64,000 nucleotides of DNA from Rhodopseudomonas palustris (GTDB taxonomy: Bacteria > Pseudomonadota > Alphaproteobacteria > Rhizobiales > Xanthobacteraceae): positions 124,001 through 188,000 of the forward strand of contig NZ_QKQS01000038.1 of assembly GCF_003226555.1 (NCBI RefSeq). Reading direction: 5' to 3'. Every line of letters starts with the position of its first letter. Positions within the stretch are counted from its first letter, which is position 1. Below are positions 15,795 through 24,675 of this stretch, one piece after another. Under the pieces are notes generated by a model. That model was not told the DNA's origin and searched no databases. It saw only the letters and a list, made by a program, of their open reading frames with translations. The translations under genes and the position numbers were made by a program.

Positions 15795-18452
15795 CTACCG
15801 CAGCAGCTGCAGCACGCTCTGCTGCGACTGGTTGGCGAGCGACAGCGCCGACACCGCGATCGATTGCCGGGTCGACAGCGCCTGACTGTTGGCTGCTTCT
15901 TCGTTGGTGTCGGCGAGCGTCAGGTTGGACGAGCCGGTCTGCAGCACGTTGATCAGGTTCTTGGCGAACTCCTGACGGATCTGCACGATCGACAGGTTGG
16001 AGCCGTAGGACGACGCCTGCGACCGCAGCGTGGTCGAGGCGGTGTTCAGCGCAGCGAGCGTCTTGTTGGTCGCGGCGTTGTCGATGAAGTCGGTGCCGGA
16101 CACCAGCGTCGGCAGGCCGAGCGCCGCCGGCGACAGCGCGGTGCCGACGATGGTCAGCGTCGACTTGCCGGTCTCGTTGAACACCAGCTTCAGGGTGTCG
16201 CCGTTCAGCAGGTTGACGCCGTTGAACGACGCGTCCTGCGACGTGGTGGTGATCTGCGCGATCACGTTGTTGTACTGATCGACCAGCTTGGCGCGCGCCA
16301 TCTGCGAGGTGGCGTCGGGCACCGGCGGGTTCGGCGTGCTGAAGGTCAGCGTCGCCGTGATGGTGCCGCCGAGCACGCCGCCGTCGGCAATCGAGCCGAG
16401 CGTCGACGACGCGTAGTCGTTGTTGGACGAAATCGTCAGCAGGCCGTTGGCGTCGATCTGCGCGATCATGTTGTTGGTCGCGAGCTTGGCGTTGAGCTGC
16501 GCCAGCGACTTCACGGTGCCGCCGGTGCCGTCGCCGAAGGTGATGCTGACCGGTGTGCCGCCCTTGAACGAGGTGAAGGTCAGCGTCTTGCCGGCGACGC
16601 CGCCGGTGCCGGAGGCGCGCGACGCCTTGAACTCGGTCGAGGTGCCGGTGTTGCCGGCGAGGCCGAGCGCCAGCATGGCGTTGCCGGTGCCGCTGATGGT
16701 GAGGTCGGAGGCGCTGCCGGTCGAGATCTTCAGCGAGCCGCTCGACAGCGACGAGTTGGCCGACCCGGTCTGAGTGCTCAGCATGGCGCCGCCCTGGCTC
16801 AGCTTCGCGGTCTGCACGCCGGTGGCGAGGTCAATCGCGGTCAGCACGTCGGCCATGGTGCCGCCCTGCAGATACACGGTCGAATTGCCGAGCCCGTCGG
16901 TCTCGACGTGGCCGGTGACGCCGGGGTGGGTCAAGGACGGCGTCGGCGTCGGCGCGTTCTTGAAGGTGATGGTCTTGCCGTTGACGTTCAGCGTCGAGCC
17001 GTCCTCGATCAGCGTTCCGATGGTGGACGCGCTGGTCGAGCGGGTGACGGTCAGCGTCGCCGGCCCCGGGCCGGTCGAGGTGGTCAGTTGCAGCGAGTTG
17101 AGGAAGTCGGCCGGGCCGGTGATGCTAAGATCGGCGCCGGTCGAGGTCTGCAGCGTCACCGCACCGCCGCTGATCTGCGACGGCGTGCCGTTGGCCGCGA
17201 AGGTCGCGACGCCGCCCGAGATCGTCGCCGTCTTCACGCCGCTGGCCAGATCGATCGCGGTGAGCACGTCGCCCACCGTGGCCGAGGTGAAGGTGTTGCT
17301 CGTCCCCATATAGATCGTCGAATTGCCCGACGTGTCGGTGACGATGTTGCCGAGCACGCCGGAGCCGGCGAGCAAGCCGGCCGCGCTCGGCGGATCGCTC
17401 GACTTGAACACCACCGACTTGCCGTTGACGGTCAGCGTCGTGCCATCGGCGATCGCCGGCCCAAGGCCGCCGACCGAATTGAACAGCTTGGTGGTGGCGG
17501 TGATCGCTGTCGATGCGCCGGTGCCCAGCGCGACGTTGACGGTGGCGCCGAAGCCGAGCTTCGCCAACACCAGGCCGCCGGTGGAGTCGCTGACCGACAG
17601 CGCCCGGTTGGTGCCGGTGTGAAGCTGGATGTGACCGGTGCCATCGACCACCGACGGGTTGCTGGTGTTGCCGTTGATGGTGTCGACGGTCGCCAGCAAC
17701 GCGCTGATCGGCTGGTTGATGCCGATCGTGTAATTGCCGTTGGTGTCGGCGCTGGCCGAGCCCGTGGTGGTGAAGGTGATGGTCTTGCCGTTGACCGTGA
17801 TCGAATCGCCGGCCTGCGGGCCAGTCGGCGTAACGGTCGAGCCGTTGGTCAGCGAACTGATCAGGTCGGCGCCGGTTGCCGCGGCGGTCGCGGTGCCGGT
17901 GTGGAGCACAGCGCCGGTAGCAGTGGCGTCGGCCGCGGTCGGCAGGGTGATCGGAGCGCCGCCGATGCTGCCGACGCCGCCGCCGAGCGTGTCGGTCAGG
18001 GAGACGCCGGTGGTGCCGCCGGCGCTGCCGTCATTGACCACCGCGCTGGTGGCGGTCGCGCTGGCAAAGGTCTGGGTACCGCGCAGATCGTCCGGGGTGG
18101 CGCCCGCGATGGTCGCCGCAACGTTGGATTTCGTGGAGTAGCCGACGTTCGACTGCAGCGCCTGGTTGGCGATCGACTTGGCGGTGTCGATCAGCTTGTT
18201 CAGCGAGGTGATGCCGGTGTTGGCTGCCTGCAGGATCTGGACGCCGTTGCTGATGCCGTCGAGCAGGTTGTTGATGTCGCTGGCCCGGCTGTCGAGACCT
18301 GCCGCGGTGAAGAAGTTGGTCGGATTGTCGAGCGCGGTGTTGACCTTCTTGCCGGAAGCAAGACGGTTCTGCGTCGTCGCCAACAGATCGGCAGTCGACT
18401 GCAGCGATAGCAAGTTCTGGCGAACCGCTGCTGAGAGAACCACATCAGACAT
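15795..18452 (-). CDS. Giant flagellin 1 with internal DUF1522-like repeat modules
   Basis: Flagellin is the subunit of the external filament. The 885-residue product is far larger than typical flagellins of 300-500 residues. The conserved D0/D1 ends are clear: residues 1-100 (VRQNLLSLQSTADLLATTQN, LDNPTNFFTA) and about 720-885 (ending SALSLANQSQQSVLQLLR). Between them lie at least four related modules at about residues 215-300, 335-460, 483-603 and 620-690. Each has the pattern NGK(T/S)(I/V).F, then a (V/A)DVLTAIDLA-like helix, then a TG..DL.I segment. These match the DUF1522-type units of Bradyrhizobium thick-flagellum flagellins. It pairs with flagellin 2 at 34063. A strong AGGAAGGT precedes the ATG. 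Confidence 0.95.
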   Translation of the reverse strand: MSDVVLSAAVRQNLLSLQSTADLLATTQNRLASGKKVNTALDNPTNFFTAAGLDSRASDINNLLDGISNGVQILQAANTGITSLNKLIDTAKSIANQALQSNVGYSTKSNVAATIAGATPDDLRGTQTFASATATSAVVNDGSAGGTTGVSLTDTLGGGVGSIGGAPITLPTAADATATGAVLHTGTATAAATGADLISSLTNGSTVTPTGPQAGDSITVNGKTITFTTTGSASADTNGNYTIGINQPISALLATVDTINGNTSNPSVVDGTGHIQLHTGTNRALSVSDSTGGLVLAKLGFGATVNVALGTGASTAITATTKLFNSVGGLGPAIADGTTLTVNGKSVVFKSSDPPSAAGLLAGSGVLGNIVTDTSGNSTIYMGTSNTFTSATVGDVLTAIDLASGVKTATISGGVATFAANGTPSQISGGAVTLQTSTGADLSITGPADFLNSLQLTTSTGPGPATLTVTRSTSASTIGTLIEDGSTLNVNGKTITFKNAPTPTPSLTHPGVTGHVETDGLGNSTVYLQGGTMADVLTAIDLATGVQTAKLSQGGAMLSTQTGSANSSLSSGSLKISTGSASDLTISGTGNAMLALGLAGNTGTSTEFKASRASGTGGVAGKTLTFTSFKGGTPVSITFGDGTGGTVKSLAQLNAKLATNNMIAQIDANGLLTISSNNDYASSTLGSIADGGVLGGTITATLTFSTPNPPVPDATSQMARAKLVDQYNNVIAQITTTSQDASFNGVNLLNGDTLKLVFNETGKSTLTIVGTALSPAALGLPTLVSGTDFIDNAATNKTLAALNTASTTLRSQASSYGSNLSIVQIRQEFAKNLINVLQTGSSNLTLADTNEEAANSQALSTRQSIAVSALSLANQSQQSVLQLLR

Positions 18453-18971
18453 GGTGCAAACCTTCCTGATCCGCGCTTGACGTCGACCTTCAGTCGCACG
18501 TCGCTGCTCGCGTCGAACGGTCGTTGCCGCTGCGACGCTTGCCGGTTGTGTTTAGACGCCTGTTCTGGAGAGGGACCTCGGCTGCACGACACCCGTGCGC
18601 ACCGGATCAACGCGGCCGATTCTCGGCCTACCTTCTTCCTGAGCACCGGGGACTATGGTCGGGGCCCTTTAAAATATGGTTAACAGCATCTTAAGGAGAA
18701 AAAATCCAATTAAATCAAAGAGGCGACCAATCGGCCGCCTGTTGAATCCGCGCGGAGAGGGGTTCCAAGAGAGTGATTCGCTAACCTTTTGGACGGCTGC
18801 GGGCCGCTTGTGACTGATTCGCGGGGTCCGGGAACGGATGCCGCCGCGGCGCCCCTTATGGTTAATGAATTGTTTACACGCATCGCCGAGGATGGCGCGC
18901 CTACGAGCGTCTCTCAGGTGCGCCACAGGACCCGAGGAGATACGATCACTCAGCCAGATTCGGATCATCAG
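18453..18971. other. 519-base divergent region between flagellin 1 and the GT41 gene
   Basis: I see no gene of its own here. It must hold the leftward flagellin promoter and leader and the rightward glycosyltransferase promoter. Visible signals are a TTGCCG at 18524-18529 and TTGCCGG at 18539-18545 (the core found upstream of three sigma-54 promoters), a palindrome GGCCGA-TTC-TCGGCC at 18614-18628, and an AT-rich tract at 18669-18720. No convincing sigma-54 or sigma-28 promoter was found. Confidence 0.5.
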
Positions 18972-21119
18972 ATGCAGCCCGGACGCAACAAGGCCGTTCC
19001 TCCCCGCAGCCAGACCGACAAGGCTTACGAGCCGGTGATGCTGCTGATGCGCGCGCGGCTGTTGCATCAGAACGGACAGCTCGACGAAGCGCGCTCCGCT
19101 TACAAGAAGGTGCTGAAGAAGGCGCCGGACAATTTCGGCGCGCTGCATTTCTACGCGCTGGCCGAATATCAGAGCGGCAATCTCGAACCCGCGATCCGAT
19201 CGTTGAAGCGCGCCCTGCTGATCGAGCCGACGTCCGCCCAGGCGCATTCCGACATGAGCATCCTGATGCTCACCTCCGGCCGGTTCGCCGAGGCGGTCGC
19301 TTCGGCCGACAAGGCGATCGCGCTCGATCCGAGCCTCACCCTCGCGCACGCCAACCGCGGTCTCGCGCTGGCCTCCCTCGGCAGCTACGACGAAGCGGTG
19401 GCGAGCTTCGACAAGGCGATCGAGCTGCTGCCGAGCCGCGCCGACAGCTGGAACGACCGAGGCAATGCGTTGCACAAGCTCGGCCGTTATCAGGAAGCAC
19501 TGGCCAGCTACGACAAAGCGATCGAGATCGATCCGCTCAACGACGCCGCGTTCATGAACCGCGCCAGCACCTTCAAAGAGCTGAAGCAATTCGATCTGGC
19601 GCTCGCCAGCTACGACCGCGCGCTGTCGATTGGCAAGCGCCCGGTCGAGGCCGGAATTTGCCGCGCCGAGACGCTCCTGGCCATGAAGAAGGTCAAGGAC
19701 GCGATGGCGACCTGTACCGCGGTGCTCAAGGTCGAGCCGAGTTCGGTGCCGGCTCTAACGCTGCTCGGCAATTGCATGGCCGCGCTCGGCGACGCCGATA
19801 CTGCCATTGGGCTGCACAGCCGCGCGCTTGAGCTGGCCCCGCATTACGAGGCCGCGATCTCCAGCAAGATCTTCGCGATGGATTTCAGCGCGGGCTCGAC
19901 CATCGAGATGCAGCAGGCGACGCGCAAGAACTGGTGGACGCAAGTCGGCGCGCCGATCTACCGGGCCTGCGCGGTGCCGCCGGCCAACGATCGCGACCCG
20001 GACCGACGTCTCGTGATCGGCTACGTGTCGGCGGATTTCCGCGCCCATTCGGCCGCGTTCTCGTTCCGCCCGGTGCTGATGCATCACGACAAGCAGAATT
20101 TCGAGATCGTCTGCTACTCGGGCGTGATCATTCCGGACGACACTACCAGCAGCTTCATGGCCGTCGCCGACAAATGGCGCGACATCTCGCAATGGGCCGA
20201 CGATCGTGTCGCCGATGCGATCCGGCAGGACAAGGTCGACATCCTGGTCGATCTGTCGGGCCACTCCGGCGGCAACCGGCTGCGGGTGTTCGCCCGCAAG
20301 CTCGCCCCGGTGCAGATCACCGCCTGGGGCCATGCCACCGGCACCGGCCTGCCGGTGATCGACTATCTGCTCGGCGACCCGGTGGCGATCCCCGGTGAGG
20401 ACCGCCAGTTCTACGCCGAAACGATCTACGACCTGCCGTCGATCGTGATCATCGAGCCGCTGCCCGACGATTGGCGCTCGCAGGAGCTGCCGTTCGACCG
20501 CAACGGCTATCTGACCTACGGTTCGCTGAACCGCATCTCCAAGATTTCGGACGCCGCAATCGAGGTGTGGGCGCAACTGCTCACGACCGTGCCGACGTCG
20601 CGGCTGATCCTGAAGGATCACCAGATCGACGATCCGTCGGTGCGCCAGACCCTGTTGGAGAAGTTCGCCGCTCGCGGCATCGCGGCGAGCCGGATCACCC
20701 TGCTGGGCTCCAGCTCGCGCCAGGATCATCTGGAAACGCTCAAGCAGATCGATCTCTGCCTCGACCCGTTCCCGCAGGCCGGCGGCGTCTCGACCTGGGA
20801 AGCGCTGCATATGGGCGTGCCGGTGGTCAGCCGGCTCGGCACCACCGTGCCCAGCCGGGTCGGCTGCGCAGTGCTCGCCGCCGCCGGGCTGCCCGACTTC
20901 ATCGCGACCGACGATGCGCGTTACATCGAGATCGCCAGTAAGCCGGATCTGGAGCGGTTGCGCACCATCCGCCGCGGACTGCGCGACTTCATCCTGCAGC
21001 GCTGCGGCCCGGCCGCCTACACCCGCGCGGTCGAAGACGCGTATCGGACGATGTGGAAGCGCTGGTGCGCCACGCCGTTCGACGAAGCCAAGGACCGCGC
21101 CCTGCGCCGCGGCCGCTGA
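18972..21119 (+). CDS. TPR-containing GT41 (SPINDLY/OGT-type) glycosyltransferase, probable flagellin glycosyltransferase
   Basis: The product has about 715 residues from the ATG at 18972. The N-terminal half is a run of TPR repeats (for example NRGLALASLGSYDEAVASFDKAIEL, NDRGNALHKLGRYQEALASYDKAIEI, read in parts), which bind protein substrate. The C-terminal half is an O-GlcNAc-transferase-like GT41 domain (VIGYVSADFRAHS, DILVDLSGHSGGNRLRVFARK, TYGSLNRISKISD, LCLDPFPQAGGVSTWEALHMGVPVV). Caulobacter FlmG has the same TPR-GT architecture and glycosylates flagellins. Position beside a flagellin and a sugar operon supports the same role. The start is uncertain: the frame is open 61 codons upstream and no good Shine-Dalgarno precedes 18972. 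Confidence 0.9.
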   Translation: MQPGRNKAVPPRSQTDKAYEPVMLLMRARLLHQNGQLDEARSAYKKVLKKAPDNFGALHFYALAEYQSGNLEPAIRSLKRALLIEPTSAQAHSDMSILMLTSGRFAEAVASADKAIALDPSLTLAHANRGLALASLGSYDEAVASFDKAIELLPSRADSWNDRGNALHKLGRYQEALASYDKAIEIDPLNDAAFMNRASTFKELKQFDLALASYDRALSIGKRPVEAGICRAETLLAMKKVKDAMATCTAVLKVEPSSVPALTLLGNCMAALGDADTAIGLHSRALELAPHYEAAISSKIFAMDFSAGSTIEMQQATRKNWWTQVGAPIYRACAVPPANDRDPDRRLVIGYVSADFRAHSAAFSFRPVLMHHDKQNFEIVCYSGVIIPDDTTSSFMAVADKWRDISQWADDRVADAIRQDKVDILVDLSGHSGGNRLRVFARKLAPVQITAWGHATGTGLPVIDYLLGDPVAIPGEDRQFYAETIYDLPSIVIIEPLPDDWRSQELPFDRNGYLTYGSLNRISKISDAAIEVWAQLLTTVPTSRLILKDHQIDDPSVRQTLLEKFAARGIAASRITLLGSSSRQDHLETLKQIDLCLDPFPQAGGVSTWEALHMGVPVVSRLGTTVPSRVGCAVLAAAGLPDFIATDDARYIEIASKPDLERLRTIRRGLRDFILQRCGPAAYTRAVEDAYRTMWKRWCATPFDEAKDRALRRGR

Positions 21120-21125
21120 GATCCG

Positions 21126-22928
21126 CTACACGCCGGCGCCGCCGCTGTGCTTCGGCGCGGTGCCGGGGACGAACGGGGCGATCAGCATTTCGCGTTTGAT
21201 CAAGTCGTCGTCGATCGACGGCAATTGGCTTTCCAGCGGCGCGCCGAACTTCAACACCGGATACAGCTTCTGAGCCGGGTTGATCTCGACGTTGCAGAAC
21301 ACCGGGCCCCTGCGGGCATAGACGTCGGATAGCTGGCCGGCGATATCGGCGCTGCGGCTGATCGTGACCACCGGCAGATCCATCGCCTCGGCGACTTTGC
21401 GAAAGTCCACGAACGACAATCCGCTTGGCGCATCGACGCCGACATAGTGGCCGTCGAGCCAGGTCTCCAGCGTCTGCTTCTGGATGCCGTGGCCGTGATT
21501 GTTGAACAGCATCAGCCGCACCGGCAGTTCGTGCCGCTTCAGCAGCGCCAGTTCGCCGAGCGACAGCATCAGGCCGCCGTCGCCGATGATGCAGGTGACG
21601 CCGCCCTTCGCCTGCACCGCGGCGCCGATCGACGCCGCCAGCGCGTAGCCCATCGCGGTGTTGTTCCAGTCGGAGATCAGCCGCTGGCCGCGCTGGATAC
21701 GGAAGCCGTTGCAGGTCCAGGTCAGGTTGCCGCCGGTGTCGACATAGAGCAGCTCATCGGCAGGCGCAGCGGCGCTGAGCTCGTCGATGAAGTCGTAGGC
21801 GTCGACGAAACCGGCGTTGTCGGGCGCGGGGCCAGGCCGATCGTCCGGCAACGTGCTGCGCCAATGCGCGATTGTACTCAGCCACGCGTCTCGCGGCGGC
21901 GCCGCCTCGATCGCGGCGAGCAGCTTCGGCACGAAATCGTCGAGCCGCGCTGCGATCCGCGTCGCGATGCGGATGCCGCGGTCGTCGAACTTGTCCATCT
22001 CGCCGCGGCTGGCGTCGACCATCACGATCGTCGCCTCGCGCGCGAACGACGGCAGAATGCCGCCGGTGACGTTCTGCGACAGCCGGCTGCCGAGGCACAG
22101 GATCAGGTCGGCGTTCTGCACCGTGAAGTTGCCGAGCCGCGGCCCATAGACGCCGAACGGCCCGACCCGCAGCGGATGATCGGCTGCGATCAGATCGGTC
22201 GCAGCCCAGGTGGTCAGCACCGGCATGCCGAGGCGATCGACCAGTTGATCCAGCATCGACCCGATCCGCGGCGTCGCCAGCCCGCCGCCGAGGATCAGCA
22301 CCGGGCGCTTCGCCCGCGCGATCAGCGGCAGCAGCGCCGCGATTTCGGCGTCGAGATTGGTCGGTCCAGCCGGGGGCTCCGGCGTAAAGCCAGGCAGCGC
22401 GTCTGGGTCGATCTCGGTCCGCTGCAGATCGTCCGGCAGATCGATCAGCACCGAACCCGGCCGGCCTTCGAATGCGAGATGATACGCTTTCTCCAGATGA
22501 TAGCGGATGGTGGCGGGGTCAGAGATCTGCACCGCGTATTTGGTGACGGACGCGAAGATCGAGGTGACGTCGGTTTCCTGAAAGCCGAGCTGACGGATCT
22601 GGTTCTTGCCCTTCAGCCGGTGGGTGGCGACCTGACCGGTGATCATCAGCGTCGGCACCGAATCGTAATAGGCGCAGCAGACGCCGGTCAGCAGATTGGT
22701 GGCGCCGGGGCCCGAGGTGGTGATGGCGACGCCGAGCTTGCCGGTGGCGCGCGCATAGCCGTCGGCGGCGATCGCAGCCGCCTGCTCGTGCTGCGGGAAG
22801 ATCGGGGTGACATCCGGATGGCGCTGGGCGGAATCGAACATATGCACTGCGGCGCCGCCGGAAATGCCGAACACATGGGTGACGCCGCGCCGCGCGAGAA
22901 AATCGATGACGTAATCGGAGAGCTTCAC
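21126..22928 (-). CDS. Thiamine-diphosphate enzyme, acetolactate-synthase-like, of the sugar operon
   Basis: The product has 600 residues from a GTG at 22928, which is preceded by AAGGAGG; the frame is open upstream but not protein-like. The ThDP fold is complete: an N-terminal domain with the catalytic Glu in FPQHEQAAAIAADGYAR, a central domain, and a ThDP motif GDGGLMLSLGEL ... NN in the third domain. Relatives in polysaccharide loci, such as YerE of the yersiniose pathway, transfer a two-carbon unit from pyruvate to a keto sugar. Others decarboxylate 2-oxo acids. The operon setting makes branched-chain valine synthesis unlikely. It is the last gene of the operon; the GT41 gene converges on it with a 6-base gap. 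Confidence 0.85.
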   Translation of the reverse strand: MKLSDYVIDFLARRGVTHVFGISGGAAVHMFDSAQRHPDVTPIFPQHEQAAAIAADGYARATGKLGVAITTSGPGATNLLTGVCCAYYDSVPTLMITGQVATHRLKGKNQIRQLGFQETDVTSIFASVTKYAVQISDPATIRYHLEKAYHLAFEGRPGSVLIDLPDDLQRTEIDPDALPGFTPEPPAGPTNLDAEIAALLPLIARAKRPVLILGGGLATPRIGSMLDQLVDRLGMPVLTTWAATDLIAADHPLRVGPFGVYGPRLGNFTVQNADLILCLGSRLSQNVTGGILPSFAREATIVMVDASRGEMDKFDDRGIRIATRIAARLDDFVPKLLAAIEAAPPRDAWLSTIAHWRSTLPDDRPGPAPDNAGFVDAYDFIDELSAAAPADELLYVDTGGNLTWTCNGFRIQRGQRLISDWNNTAMGYALAASIGAAVQAKGGVTCIIGDGGLMLSLGELALLKRHELPVRLMLFNNHGHGIQKQTLETWLDGHYVGVDAPSGLSFVDFRKVAEAMDLPVVTISRSADIAGQLSDVYARRGPVFCNVEINPAQKLYPVLKFGAPLESQLPSIDDDLIKREMLIAPFVPGTAPKHSGGAGV

Positions 22929-22951
22929 GCTTGTCCTCCTTGCGCGGCCGA

Positions 22952-23758
22952 TCAATTGCCGTGGCGGCGCAGCTTGTAGATGTTCGGATCGGCGGCCAGC
23001 CGTTCGGTCAGCGCCGCACCGCCGCCGCGCCAGGCATCGTGCACCACCGAGAGATTGCGCCCGCCGGTCGCGGCGCGGCCGGCCTCGAACGCCCATTCGA
23101 TGCAGCCGAAGATGTCCTCGTAAGACGTACCCTGTGCGCCGCTGTCCAGGAATTCGAGGGTGCGGCGCAGATTGACGCCGGCGTCGTCGCCGGCCTCGAC
23201 GGTCTGGCGATGGATCTTGGTGTTGACCCAGCCGGTGCCGACCGCGATCGCGTGCACGTCCGCGTACTCGTCGTCGAGCAGCTCGCACAGCTTCACCAGC
23301 ATCACCTTGCCGAGGCAATAGGCCGAGTAGTTGCGGAACGGGCCGTTGATGCCGCCGCCGACCAGGAACGCGACCTTGGCGATCGAGGTATGCGCGCGCA
23401 GCGGATACAGCGCGTGCAGCAGCCGCATCTGGGCCACCGAGTTCAGCGACAGCGACGCCGCCCAGTCCTCGAAATCACGCCCGAAGAAGCCGCCGATCGG
23501 CGACAACTGCCCGGCGGCGCTGATCAGCCGCTCCCAGGGCCTGCCGAGCGCAGCGATCTCCGCCGCCGCGCTGCGCACGCTGCCGGCGTCGGTCAGATCG
23601 CAACGCACCAGATGGATGCCGGCGTCGGCTTGCAGCTCGCTCAAGTTATCGCTCGACCGATAGGTGCCGATCACGTCGTAGCCCTGCGCGCGATACAGCT
23701 GCGCCAACCTGATGCCGATGTCGCTGGAGATCGCCGCGATGACGACGCTGCCGCTCAT
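22952..23758 (-). CDS. Short-chain dehydrogenase/reductase of the sugar operon
   Basis: The 268-residue product has an SDR Rossmann fold (VVIAAISSDIGIRLAQLY replaces the usual TGxxxGIG), CDLTDAGS, and a catalytic YxxxK as YCLGK at about residues 146-150. The serine that normally lies about 13 residues before the tyrosine appears to be Gly (FLVGGGING). It overlaps the nucleotidyltransferase gene by 4 bases (ATGA), so they are translationally coupled. In the yersiniose pathway an SDR reduces the ketone left by the ThDP enzyme; a similar pairing with the neighbouring acetolactate-synthase-like protein is plausible. Confidence 0.8.
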   Translation of the reverse strand: MSGSVVIAAISSDIGIRLAQLYRAQGYDVIGTYRSSDNLSELQADAGIHLVRCDLTDAGSVRSAAAEIAALGRPWERLISAAGQLSPIGGFFGRDFEDWAASLSLNSVAQMRLLHALYPLRAHTSIAKVAFLVGGGINGPFRNYSAYCLGKVMLVKLCELLDDEYADVHAIAVGTGWVNTKIHRQTVEAGDDAGVNLRRTLEFLDSGAQGTSYEDIFGCIEWAFEAGRAATGGRNLSVVHDAWRGGGAALTERLAADPNIYKLRRHGN

Positions 23759-24675
23759 CGCTGGCCTCCATAGGTCTTGGCCGCAGCTTGCGTAAACGCA
23801 TGCGCCAAGGCGCCGTCGTTGTCGGTCATCAGGCCGTACCAGGCATCGTCGCTATTGGTCTGCGTCATTGCGAGCCGAAGGCGAAGCAATCCAGAGTCCC
23901 CGTGCACGGGGCTGGATTGCGTCGTCGGCTGCGCCTCCTCGCAATGACGGGGAGAGGCGAGTACGGCCAATGGATAATCGAGCTGCGCCTGCGCCAAGCT
24001 CGCCGGATTGCCGATGTCGCGGTGATAGCTGCCGTTGTGAAACGAGAAGATCCGGCCCATGAACACCGGCAGCACTTCGGTCGAGAAATCGACTACCGGC
24101 TTGCCGAGCGAGGCGATGAAATCGATCACCTCGGGCTCGACGATATAAACCGCGGCGTTAGCGAGGTTGCCCTTGGGATGCTGGGGCTTCTCGTCCATCT
24201 GAAGCACACGGCCGGCGGGATCGAGCGTGAGGATGCCGCAGCTCTGCGGATGATCGGTGACGAAACTCATCATCGTCATCGCACAATCCGCCGGCCGCCC
24301 CGCATGCGCGGCAAGGAAGGCGCGCGGATCGAACAGGCTGAGATTGTCGGCATGGGCGAACAGCGTCGGGCCGTCCGTGAAGCGCTCGCGATGCCGCAGC
24401 AGCGTGCCGGCGGTACCGAGCAGCGTGGTCTCGGGCGCGAGGATCACCCGCTCCGCCCACGGGCTGCGGCGGATGTACTCGCTCACCAGATCGGCGTGAT
24501 GGTGCAGATTGACGACGATCTCGGAGAAGCCGGCCTCGCTCAGCATCTGCAGCCACAGCCCAAGCAGCGGACGGCCGGCGATCGGCATCAGGCATTTCGG
24601 CAGCACGCCCGTGAGCGGCGCGAGCCGCGTGCCGAGGCCGGCCGCGACCAAGAGCGCTTTGGCGCTGCCGCTCAC
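23755..24675 (-). CDS. HddC-like sugar-1-phosphate nucleotidyltransferase with in-frame repeat insertion
   Basis: The enzyme would join a nucleotide to a sugar 1-phosphate. The 306-residue product has the nucleotidyltransferase signature GLGTRLAPLTGVLPKCLMPI at residues 13-32, a nucleotide-site LLGTAGTL, and the catalytic aspartate segment LFAHADNL. The core closes around DIGNPASLAQAQLDYPLAVLA. The following residues (about 243-272) are encoded by a palindromic mobile repeat at 23863-23949 whose 87-base length keeps the frame. A tail of about 35 residues then follows. The family resembles HddC, which makes GDP-heptose, though substrate and nucleotide are not settled by sequence. It overlaps both neighbours by 4 bases. 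Confidence 0.85.
   Translation of the reverse strand: MSGSAKALLVAAGLGTRLAPLTGVLPKCLMPIAGRPLLGLWLQMLSEAGFSEIVVNLHHHADLVSEYIRRSPWAERVILAPETTLLGTAGTLLRHRERFTDGPTLFAHADNLSLFDPRAFLAAHAGRPADCAMTMMSFVTDHPQSCGILTLDPAGRVLQMDEKPQHPKGNLANAAVYIVEPEVIDFIASLGKPVVDFSTEVLPVFMGRIFSFHNGSYHRDIGNPASLAQAQLDYPLAVLASPRHCEEAQPTTQSSPVHGDSGLLRLRLAMTQTNSDDAWYGLMTDNDGALAHAFTQAAAKTYGGQR
23863..23949. repeat. Palindromic repeat element, copy A (inside a coding sequence)
   Basis: This 87-base element starts CGTCATTGCGAG and ends CTCGCAATGACG. The inner arms GCAATCCAG and CTGGATTGC surround a GTGCAC-centred core. A close copy lies at 27253-27340. It resembles the palindromic repeats scattered through Bradyrhizobium and Rhodopseudomonas genomes. 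Here it adds 29 codons to the nucleotidyltransferase gene without shifting the frame. Confidence 0.85.

Noticed and set aside
15864-18410. 848-codon open frame on the plus strand opposite flagellin 1, and similar long frames opposite flagellin 2 (33811-36714), the efflux pump (5564-7528) and the flgF operon (1774-4098)
   Set aside because: They are antisense to clear genes, are rich in Arg, Gly, His and Asp as expected for shadows in high-GC DNA, and show no motif.
15795-18452. Repeated segments in flagellin 1 as a possible CRISPR-like or mobile repeat array
   Set aside because: The repeats are protein-level modules of uneven length (85-125 residues) with diverged DNA and no regular spacers.
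18453-18760. Sigma-54 or sigma-28 promoter for flagellin 1
   Set aside because: No sequence had both elements at correct spacing; the palindrome at 18614-18628 has GG and GC at the right distance but fails the rest of the consensus.
21126-24675. Phosphonate biosynthesis, because an acetolactate-synthase-like protein and a nucleotidyltransferase occur together
   Set aside because: No phosphoenolpyruvate mutase is in the operon, and the SIS and kinase genes point to sugar phosphates.
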